64,000 nucleotides of DNA, from the NCBI RefSeq assembly GCF_000002985.6, contig NC_003280.10, forward strand, positions 14,814,501-14,878,500, read 5' to 3'. This document shows, one piece after another, positions 45,701 to 55,448 of the stretch (the first letter of the stretch is position 1; every line of letters begins with the position of its first letter). The notes under the pieces are model-generated. The model was not told the origin of the DNA. It saw only the letters and a program-made list of their open reading frames with translations, and did not search any database. The stretch comes from Caenorhabditis elegans (taxonomy: Eukaryota; Nematoda; Chromadorea; Rhabditida; Rhabditidae). Made by a program: the position numbers and the translations under genes.

Positions 45701-48700
45701 GCCATTTTTGCCCTGAAAAAATATGAAATTTCGAAAAAATCCCGTTTCTCGGTCATTTTCCCGGATTTTTAGCCATTTTTCACTAAAAAACAGCGAAGAA
45801 TTGGCTTTTTTTAAAATTGAAACAGGGAAATTTTGTAGAAAAAAAGGAATTTATCTCTTCAAATTTGAATAAAATCCAGTTTTTAGCTATTTTTCGCTCA
45901 AAATGCGCATTTTTCACGTCAAAAATTGGAATTTTTCGCTAAAATGTTCATTTTTACCCTCAAAAAGTTGAGAAAAATCTCATTTTCTCTGAAATTGCAA
46001 GAAATTTACAAAGATTAGTGATTTTTACTCTTGCAAATCGAAAAATTCCGACCAAAAATATAGTTTTCTTATTGAGCAAAATTTGAAAAATTGCTAAAAA
46101 TCACTAAATATTCGATATTTTCGCTAATTTTGGCCAAAAAATTGGCTAAGTTACAAAAAATCCCAGAAAAAATGAATTCTCACCAGTCTTCAGTAGGAAG
46201 TCGGATAAAAATTGGGAGTTTCGTTTGTAAATTCAATTTTTTCCAAAAAAAAAAAAAATTAAAAATTCTCGTTTTAAAACTCAATTTATCTGCAAAATTG
46301 ACCAAAAATATAGTTTCCATTCCAAAATGTTTTTAAAAATTATTTTGAAGAAAAAAATTGGAAAAATCCCATAAAAAGTCAATTTTTCACCAGTTTTTTT
46401 TCAATTTCTACTGAAAATTTCAGTTTTCCCCAATTTTTCCGCAAAAACCTCTAAAAATTCCAGGTTCATCTCGCCAGTCCGTCTTTGCATTCACAATCTC
46501 CCCCAGAAAATCAACGACGTGAAGCTCAAAGAACTGGCTCAAAAATTCACGTCACCAGGAGCTCTGATCACCGAATGTCGTGTCTGGATGGACAAGAAGC
46601 GTCTGACACCTGATGGAAAGCCCAAATCTTCGGGATTCGGATTTGTGGCATTTAAAGAGCACATGCACGCGTTGGAATGTCTCAAAAAGCTCAATAATAA
46701 TGCGGAGACGTTCCACAAGGATCATCGTCCGATTGTCGAATTTTCTGTGGAGAATTTGCTCGCCTTGCAGGCCAGAGTACGTGAAAAAAATAATTTTAAT
46801 ATCCAAGATTTTCACTAAAATTAGCTTAAAATTTGTCAATTTTGCCAAAAAAAAAATTGATTTTTCTCACAAAAAAAAACACCAAACTTCTGAAAAAGAA
46901 ATCTTTTTTTTTGAATATAAATTTCAAAAAAATCCCGGTTATCGGTCATTTTTTCACAGATTTTCAGCCATTTTAGTATTAAAAAATCGGCAAAAAATCT
47001 GTGGAAATCCCGTTTCTTGGTCATTTTTTCCGGATTTTCAGTCATTTTTTCATTAAAAATCGGCGGAATTCTGTGAAAAACCAATTTATCGGTCATTTTT
47101 TCTCAGATTTTCTGCCATTTTTTTCACTAAAAAACAATGAAAATTTGAAAAAATCCCGGTTATCGGTCATTTTTCCCTGATTTTCAGCAATTTTTTTCAC
47201 CAAAAAACGGCGAAATTATTTGAAAATCCCGTTTTTCGATAATTTTTCCCAGACTGCCAGCCATTTTTTCACTAAAAACGGCGAAATCTCGAAAAAATCC
47301 CGTGTCTCGGCCATTTTTCCCTGATTTTCAGCAATTTTTCACAAAATTTTTCACAAATTTTGGCCAAAAAATTGGCTAAGTTTTAAAAATCGGAAAAAAA
47401 TATAAAAAATAATTTTAAAAATCCAGGATTTTCACTAAAATTAGCTAAAAAATTGTCAATTTTGCCAAAAAAAAATTGATTTTTCTCACAAAAAAAAACG
47501 CCATATTTCTGAAAAAAAAACCTTTTTTTTTGAATATTTTACCTAAAAATGATGTTATTTCAGTAGATTTTTCGAAAAAAAAGAACAAAATAGACATAAT
47601 TTTTAATTGAAATTTGCTGAAACGTCGAAGTTTTGTTTTTTTGAAATGTTATGAAAAAATTTTTAAGTTAGAAAATTCCTTTAAAAAATTCGAAAATTGA
47701 CACAGGGGTGGGCGAAAAACGGTTTTTTCCGGCAAGTCGGCACATTGCCGGAATTCAAAATTTCCGGCAAATCCGCAAATTGCCAGAATTGAAATTTCTG
47801 GCAAATCGACAAATTGCCAGAATTGAAAGTTTCCGGCAAATCGGCAAATTGCCAAAATTGAAATTCTGGCAAATCCGCAAAATTCTGAAAATGAAAATTT
47901 CTGGCAAATCGACAAATTGCCAGAATTGAAAGTTTCCGGCAAATCGGCAAATTGCCAAAATTGAAATTCTGGCAAATCGGCAAATTTCCAGAATTGAAAT
48001 TTCCGGCAAATCTGTAAACCAGCATACTGTCGGAATTAAAAATTTCCGGCAAACCGGCAAATTGTCGGAATTGAAATTTCCGGCAAATTGGCAAATTGCC
48101 AGAATTGAAAGTTTCCGGCAAATCGGCAAGTTGCCGGAATTGAAATTTCCGGCAAATCGACAAATTGCCAGAATTGAAATTTCCGGCAAATCTGTAAACC
48201 AGCATACTGCCGGAATTAAAAATTTCCGGCAAATCGACAAATTGCCAGAATTGAAATTTCCGGCAAATCCGCAAACCGGCATAATGTCGAAATAAAAAGT
48301 TTCCGGCAAACCGGCAACTTTCTGAAAATGAATATTTCCGGCAAATCGGCAAACCGGCATACTGTATTTTTTTTCCTAAATTTTTGCCGCTCACTCCTGC
48401 TGTGACATATTTTTACATTGAAAAAAAGAAAAATTATAAACTAGAAATAAATAAATAAAAACTTTAAGATTCCCCAAATTCCCCTGAAAAACCTTCAATT
48501 TCCTATTTTTCCAGGCCCGTCGAAACGTGAAAAACACTACAGAAAAGATGAGCGAACGTGTGGTAAACGAGAAGATTCGTCAACAAGTGAAACAGTCGAT
48601 TGGCGAAGTTCATACTGCCGGAATGAAATTCTTGCCGAAATTCACCGGAAAAAAGATTCGCCACCGAAATTTAAGCGGTCGTGCCAAGAAGAACGTGGAT

Positions 48701-51700
48701 CGAGTGGTAAGAGTTTTGGCATGGCGCCAGGATTTTTTTAAGAGAAAAATCCCGATTTATTACCTAAAATTAGCTGAATTTAAAGGAAAATTGAGTTAAA
48801 AATCTTGAAAAACGCCCGAAAAAATTGAAAAAAAAATGTTCAAAAATTCTCGTTTTTCGTCGAAATTTAAAAAATCAGATACTTGACTTAAAAATGAAAT
48901 TTAAAAAAAACACAATTAAATTATTTTTCCCATTGAAAACAGGAAAATAGTTTTAAAAAAAGAAGAATGACTTGTTTTCTATGAAAAACTCAAAAATTCT
49001 TGCATAAAAAATTGAATTAAATTCTTTTCAATTTTTCCGTTGGAAAATTGGAAAAGTTTCGTCGATTTTTAAAGAATATTTTTGATAATTTTGAAATTTT
49101 TCATAGAATTCTCCATTGTTCTCCACTATTTTCATGTTTTTCAATTACATTTTTCAGCAATTTTCGCGTCCTTTTTAATAGGCTTACAAATTGTTCCAGA
49201 GTGTTTTTAGAAAAAAAAAACCAAATTTTGCTGAATTCCCAGAAAAATTGAGTTTAAAATCTTGGAAAACGCCAGGAAAATTAGAAAAATATCCAAAAAG
49301 TTGGGATTTTATTCAAAATTTTTAAAAATCAGATACTTGAAATATATTTTAAAAAAAATTCAATGATTTTCACCATTTAAATTAGTTTAGAGAAAAAACC
49401 CAAGGAAAGTCATTATCCATTTTTTTCCCACTGTTTTCCCGTTTTCAAAAACATTCTTCAGAAATTTAAGCGTATTTTTTTTGTTGATAGATTTGCAGGT
49501 TTTTCAAAATTTCTGTAATTCCAGCCAAAAAAATCCAAAAATAGAAGAACACCGAACCTCAAAGATTAAAGTCCAAAAATCTCCATTTTTCCAATGCTTT
49601 TCTATGTATACTTTTCTCACCGAAAACAGAAAAAAAAACTCAAAATTGGATGAATTTCCACAAAAATTGAGTTCAAAATCTCGAAAAAAGGCCAAAAAAA
49701 TTAGGAGAAAATTTTACAAAAAATCCCTAAAATTTGGAAAATATTCAAAAAAGTTTTGAATTTTTCGAAAAAAAAACTGATCAATTTCCAATTTTTTTTC
49801 ACTATTTTCCTGCGTTGCAATGAAAATTTTCAGCAATTTCAGCCAAAAAAATTCCAAAAATAGTAGAACACCAAACCTCAAAGATTAAAGTCCAAAAATC
49901 TCCATTTTTCCTATGTTTTTCAATGTCTATTTTCCCCTCACCGAAAACAGAAAAAAAGTGGCAAGTAAACAATTTCCGCTGACTTCTCTGCTGTCTCTTC
50001 AGGCATCAACACTCCATATGTAGTCTCTTCAGGCATCAACACTCCATTGTAGTCCCTCCCTCCCGCCTCATTCTAGAAACAACTTTTGCTGACAAAAATT
50101 GAGAATTATCATCATTCTCGAGCAATTTTTAGAAAAATATCCAAAAAGTTGGGATTTTATTCAAAATTTTTAAAAATCAGATACTTGAAATATATTTTAA
50201 AAAAAATTCAATGATTTTCACCATTTAAATTAGTTTAGAGAAAAAACCCAAGGAAAGTCATTATCCATTTTTTTCCCACTGTTTTCCCGTTTTCAAAAAC
50301 ATTCTTCAGAAATTTAAGCGTATTTTTTTTGTTGATAGATTTGCAGGTTTTTCAAAATTTCTGTAATTCCAGCCAAAAAAATCCAAAAATAGAAGAACAC
50401 CGAACCTCAAAGATTAAAGTCCAAAAATCTCCATTTTTCCAATGCTTTTCTATGTATACTTTTCTCACCGAAAACAGAAAAAAAAAACTCAAAATTGGAT
50501 GAATTTCCACAAAAATTGAGTTCAAAATCTCGAAAAAAGGCCAAAAAAATTAGGAGAAAATTTTACAAAAAATCCCTAAAATTTGGAAAATATTCAAAAA
50601 AGTTTTGAATTTTTCGAAAAAAAAACTGATCAATTTCCAATTTTTTTTCACTATTTTCCTGCGTTGCAATGAAAATTTTCAGCAATTTCAGCCAAAAAAA
50701 TTCCAAAAATAGTAGAACACCAAACCTCAAAGATTAAAGTCCAAAAATCTCCATTTTTCCTATGTTTTTCAATGTCTATTTTCCCCTCACCGAAAACAGA
50801 AAAAAAGTGGCAAGTAAACAATTTCCGCTGACTTCTCTGCTGTCTCTTCAGGCATCAACACTCCATTGTAGTCCCTCCCTCCCGCCTCATTCTAGAAACA
50901 ACTTTTGCTGACAAAAATTGAGAATTATCATCATTCTCGAGCAATTTTTGAGCTTTTTTCGGCGTATTTTGTATTAATTTGTCACTTTTTTTGACGGAAA
51001 ATTGTATATTTAATAGGTTGTCTTGGGAATTTTAACGTAATTTTTCGTGAAAAAATCGGTTTTTTTACGTTTTCAAGTTCCTGAAATTCTAGGAGTAGCT
51101 TTTATTTTTTTGCAGCAATTTTTGACGCTGAAGCTGTTTTAATCTTATTTTTTGCTAATTTTCAACAAAATTTCCACTTTTTGACCCAAAAAAAATCTGG
51201 AAAATACGAAAAAATGAAAAATATTTTAACAGTTTTTTTTTTTAATTCTAAATTTAAAAGAAAAATGTATATTTTTGAAATTCTGAAATAAAAAAAGAAC
51301 GAAATTTTTAATTAAATTTTGTGAATAAAAAAATTCAATATATTTTTGAAATTCCCGTGTATGTTTAATAAAAATGCGCAAAAAAGGCAAAATTTCGATT
51401 TTGTGCAAATTAAAAAAAAATTTTTAACTAAAAATTCAGGAAAAAACCGAAAAATCGCCTATTTGCAACCAAAAAATTGGCGGTTTTTAGTATTTACCCC
51501 TAAAATAATTTTTCAAATTAGCGAAAAAAAATCTTCAAAAATAAGGCCAAATTTTCATTTTTAGGGAAAATTTCGAAATTCCTCTATTTTTTTACCGAAA
51601 AATCGACGATTTTTTCATTTTTCCGCTACAATCATTTTTAAAAAAATTATTTTACTCATTTTCTCGAATTTTCAAAAAAAAAAAAACCGAATTTTCTTAC

Positions 51701-51839
51701 AATTTTAAATTATTCATTCAACATTTTTTTTCAGAAAGCCGCCAAAAACTCGAAACAACCGGAAATGCCGACGAGTGTTGGGAAGAAAAAGAAGGCGATG
51801 AAGAAGAATGTCTCGAAATATTTGTCACTTTCCACCTAA
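42761..51839 (+). CDS. rbm-28: RNA-binding protein RBM28 (Nop4 family)
   Basis: Exons 42761-42944, 43008-44040, 46464-46776, 48515-48706 and 51735-51839 give 608 residues. A Gly/Tyr-rich N-terminus (GGYEGGYGGGYGGGYGGYS) precedes three clear RRMs. RRM1 (about 95-180) has RNP2 LIIRNLPF and RNP1 GFGFIQFV. RRM2 (about 262-340) has VVFLRNLSY and KGTAFVHF after an acidic linker EEGEEESEGSEDGSE. RRM3 (about 410-495) has LCIHNLPQ and GFGFVAFK. The tail is very basic and ends KKNVSKYLSLST. Family members act in the nucleolus in 60S pre-rRNA processing and snRNP biogenesis. The exon 2 donor AT|GTGAGG makes an apparent stop (ATG TGA) intronic. Introns 2, 3 and 4 (2.4, 1.7 and 3.0 kb) are almost wholly repeats. 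The ATG follows a TTTTCAGAA acceptor-like site. Confidence 0.93.
44055..45795. repeat. 70-80-bp tandem repeat filling rbm-28 intron 2
   Basis: Some 22-25 diverged units, each with GGATTTTCAGCCATTTTTTC, CAAAAAACGGCGAAATT and AAAATCCCGTTTTTCGGTCA parts. Most units contain TTTTCAG, a consensus worm splice acceptor. A larger block (44270-44470) recurs at 44850-45010, so higher-order duplications also occurred. Confidence 0.88.
46920..47345. repeat. same 70-80-bp repeat in rbm-28 intron 3
   Basis: Five to six units match those at 45060-45420 nearly base for base (for example GGTTATCGGTCATTTTT... and TCGGCAAAAA-TCTGTGGAAA). A block was thus copied from intron 2 across exon 3. Confidence 0.85.
47703..48399. 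mobile_element. expanded hAT-like GGCAAA element in rbm-28 intron 3
   Basis: CAGGGGTGGGCG at left and GCCGCTCACTCCTG at right bound about 700 bp of 35-bp GGCAAA units. Flanks AATTGACA and CTGTGACA match at 5 of 8 positions. Internal block duplications are visible: the segment with CTGTAAACCAGCATACTG occurs at about 48008 and 48188. Confidence 0.75.
49282..50949. repeat. 848-bp tandem duplication in rbm-28 intron 4
   Basis: Copy 1 (49282-50129) and copy 2 (50130-50949) are almost identical; copy 1 has about 30 bp extra from an inner duplication of GTCTCTTCAGGCATCAACAC. Within each copy, a segment with CAAAGATTAAAGTCCAAAAA recurs about 325 bp apart, so duplication happened at two scales. Confidence 0.9.
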
Positions 51840-52214
51840 ATTTTTTCCTCAAATTTTCTCAAGTTTTTGGAATTTTCGATATTATTTTTAAAGGATTTTT
51901 CAAGGAGATTTTCGCTGGTTTTTAGGGTATTTTAGAGGAAATCTCCCCCTTTTAATGCATTTTTCAGCTAATTTCCCCCTAATTCCCAACAAAAATCTCC
52001 AAAAAATTCCAATTTTCATTGTTTTTCCCCAGTTGTTATTCATTGATTTTTACGTCACCTTGTTTTTTTTTTGTTGAAAAAATTATTTTTGTTTTTTTTT
52101 TCGAATTTTTCGCCATTATTTCTCAAACTATTCGTTTCCGGTTAAAACGAAAATTAAATATCTGAATTTTCTCGTCTCTTTCATCTTATTTTCCCCCTCT
52201 TTTCAGCTGAAATT

Positions 52215-52229
52215 CCCCCCCCCCCCCCC
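52215..52229. repeat. C15 homopolymer (G15 on minus)
   Basis: Fifteen consecutive C lie 36 bp upstream of the gpx-2 long-form ATG. A monotonic G tract of this size can form a G-quadruplex. In C. elegans such tracts are the deletion-prone targets protected by the DOG-1/FANCJ helicase. Confidence 0.9.
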
Positions 52230-52265
52230 GAAAATCTGAAATTCCAGTGAAAAATTGACAAAAAA

Positions 52266-54528
52266 ATGTTGTCAGGTTGGTTTTTGAGCTCCTCTCTGAA
52301 ATTTTTGCTCCGTGTGCTCTTGATAGTTTCCATGGAAACTTCTTACAAATCCCATTATTATCCACCTGTCCGCTCGTTTTCTAACATTTTCTTTAAAATT
52401 TTCTACATATTTTCTCTCCAACCACCTTTTTCTAACTCTGAAATTCTTTAAAATTGATATTTAATTTTTGGGTGATTTTTTGTGGTGGAAAATTTAAAAA
52501 AAGTTTTTAAGCCAAAACCCAGAAAAAACATTAATAAAAAAAACTGTGAGAAATATAATTTTCTGGAAAAAATTACAAAAACAAAGCTTTTTTCGAACAT
52601 TTTATTTCAAAAATTTCCGAAGTTTTTAAGCCATAATTTAGAAAAAACAAAGAACAGTGAAAATAATTTTTTCAGAAAAAAATTTAACCACTTTTGCTTT
52701 TGGAATTATCACAATTTTGAAAAATTCAGAAAAAAAAAATCTAAACAAGCTCGATTTTCAGAGAATTTTTAATTATTTTTTTCCCAACTTCTCTATTCCA
52801 AATAATCACTTTGAAAATTCCATTTTTCACCAAAAAAAAATCTCCGAAAGTTTTAATTCTTTACTTAATTTTTTCTCAATTTCCAGCTGCATTTTTGAGC
52901 CAAAGTTTAGAAAAAAATCACAAAGATCTCTGAAAAATATAATTTAATGAAAAAAAAAGTATCCACTTTTGCTTTTGGCTTTATCAGTTTTAAAAAATTC
53001 AGAAAACAAAAATCAGAATTTTAATTGCAATTGTTTCCCCTAATTTCTCCATTTCTCATAATCACTTTGAAAATTCCATTTTTTAACTAAAAAATCCCCA
53101 AAAATTGTTTTAAAATTATAATTGCTTACTTTTCAGCCGCTCGTCGTTTCATCTCACTCTCAACCGCATCCGCAATGGCATCAGTTCACGGAATTACTGT
53201 CAAAAATGCTCAAGGAGAAGACACTCCACTCTCCAACTACCAGTACGTAGGGGAATCTTGTAGAATTCTGAATTCTGGGATTTCTGCTGAAAATTGAGCT
53301 TTTTGAGCCATTTTACGTCTAAAAATCCCTTTTTTTGCAGAGGAAAAGTTCTAATCATTGTCAACGTCGCTTCACAGTGCGGACTCACCAATTCCAACTA
53401 CAACCAGTTCAAGGAGCTCCTCGATGTGTAAGTTTGGAGCATTTTTAGCGGAAAAAAAAATTAAATTTTCGCTTTTACCGGGAACTTTCAGCTCAAAAAT
53501 GAGATTTTATTTAGAAAAATATAAAAAAAATTAAATATTGCAGAAAAAATGAATAGGATTTTTTGCTAAACCAAAAACAAAAATAATTCGAAATTTGAAA
53601 AAAATTTAGAATTTTTTAAATAAAAAATTCTAAATTTTATATATTTTTCGACATTTTTGCGTTTTTTTAAATTTTAAAACATAATTTGCCAATTCTTCCT
53701 CAAAAAAAATTTTCTTGACGGAAAATATGTGTTGCAAATTTACAATTAATGTTTCAAATTATAAAACAACGAAAAAATGAAGAAAACCCATTAAAACAGC
53801 CGGAAAACTCAAAAATCCCGAAAATGACGTCACTCATTTGCGCGGGAATTCAAAAATAAATAAATAATTCAGCCGTTTTGTAATTTTTTTTTTTAAATTA
53901 AAAAAAAAAAATCATTAAAAAAATTAGAAAGCTTTCATAAATTTTTTCACTGTCTTTTACTTTTTGACCAAAAAACACTTTTATCAGAAGATTTTCGAGT
54001 GAAAAAAAAATAAAAAATAAACTTTTACAAAAATTTAAAAAATTATAAGATTTTTCTAAATTTTAACTTTAATTTTTTTTCGATTTATGAGCAAAAAAAA
54101 ATCATATTCATCTTTTTTTTGCAAAATTAATTTTTTTATATTTCAACAGCAAATTTTTTAGAAATTTCCTAAAATTTCCTTTTTTTTCAAGGTACAAAAA
54201 AGACGGACTCGAAGTTCTCGCATTCCCGTGCAATCAATTCGGTGGTCAGGAACCATCATGCGAGATCGATATCGCCGCGTTCGTCGCCGACAAATTCAAA
54301 TTCGAGCCAACCCTGTTCCAAAAAATCGACGTAAACGGAGACAACACTGCTCCACTGTACAAGTTCTTGAAACAGGAGAAGGGCGGATTTTTGGTCGACG
54401 CGATTAAGTGGAACTTCACGAAATTCCTCGTTGGCAGAGATGGTCACGTTATCAAGAGATTCTCACCGACTACTGAGCCGAAGGATATGAAGAAGGATAT
54501 CGAGGCCGCACTTCAAGCCAAACTTTAA
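52266..54528 (+). CDS. gpx-2: glutathione peroxidase GPX-2, mitochondrial and cytosolic forms predicted
   Basis: Core exons 53137-53242, 53341-53427 and 54192-54528. From the ATG at 53175 they encode 163 residues starting MASVHGITV. Family motifs are [10 protein letters not shown], with Cys at the position of selenocysteine in vertebrate enzymes (a TGC codon, so not a Sec gene), [11 protein letters not shown] and [10 protein letters not shown], giving the Cys-Gln-Trp-Asn catalytic set. It reduces hydroperoxides, probably phospholipid or thioredoxin-linked as for monomeric GPX4-like enzymes. A 10-bp upstream exon (52266-52275) spliced to 53137 stays in frame and yields 179 residues with the leader [16 protein letters not shown], a textbook mitochondrial presequence. 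I annotate from that ATG; the 53175 start is the short form. Confidence 0.92.
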
Positions 54529-55148
54529 ATATTTTTTTTGAGCTGAAAAAATGGAGAAAAATCGAGTGAAAACTTGGGAAAATTCGATAAATCTAGGAAT
54601 TTCTATGAATTTTTGGATTTTTTTCGAAAAAATTTGAACAATTTTGCTAAAAATCTATGAAATTTCAGATTTTTTCCAATTTTTCCAAAAAAATTCAAAT
54701 AATTATTTATTTTTTGAATTTTCTCAGAGTTTTTGTTCCGACTTTTCTGAATTCAAAATTTTTCACAATTTCAACAAAAAAATTCAAATTTCCCAGATTT
54801 TTTTGAACTTTTTTCGAGAATTTCACTAAAAATTTATGAATTTTACAGATTTTTTTGCAGAAAAATTAAATTTTCCGGTTTTCTCAGCTTTTTTTTTTCG
54901 AAAATTTCACTAAAAATCTGCGAATTTTACAGATTTTTATTTGCAGAAAAATTAAATTTTCCGGTTTTCTAAGCTTTTTTTTCGAGAATTTCACTAAAAA
55001 TCGAATTTTCCAGATTTTCAATTTTTTTCCCTCATTTTCACTCAATTTTCTCCTAATTTTTTTCCACAAAAACCCCGTTCCTAATTTAATTTCTAAGTAC
55101 TCTAGCTTTTCCCACTTCTCGCTTTGTAAATATCTATTTTTGCACAAA

Positions 55149-55154
55149 AATAAA
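55149..55154 (+). terminator. poly(A) signal likely used by gpx-2
   Basis: AATAAA is followed by a T-run; it lies about 620 bp past the gpx-2 stop. The 3' UTR would be long. No closer perfect AATAAA was noticed. Confidence 0.4.
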
Positions 55155-55448
55155 GTAAAAAATTTTTGCAAAAACGTTTTTTTTTCAAATTTTAACATCT
55201 TTTTCTTGTCATCATTGTGCTGTCAATTTTCGCAGAGTTTCCTACTTTTTGTTGCTGATTTTTAATTTTTTTTTCTCTAGTTTTTGAGGTTTTTTTCTGG
55301 AATTCCACGTGGATTTTACTGGAGATTACACTGATTTTTAAAAATCAATTTTTTTTGGAATTTAGTGAGATAAAATCGAAAAAAAATTAGCTTTTCCTCG
55401 ATAAAATTCGATTTTTTAAAAGATTTTTCAATAATTATTTCAGACAAA

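Noticed and set aside
47681..48394. Cys/Phe-rich open frames of 200 or more residues with repeated LPICRKFS motifs
   Set aside because: They are translations of GGCAAA units of about 35 bp (an indel-rich array) within an rbm-28 intron; the same peptide words appear at every GGCAAA patch in the window.
53390..53400. Selenocysteine codon in gpx-2
   Set aside because: The active-site codon is TGC, within [10 protein letters not shown], so the enzyme is a Cys type.
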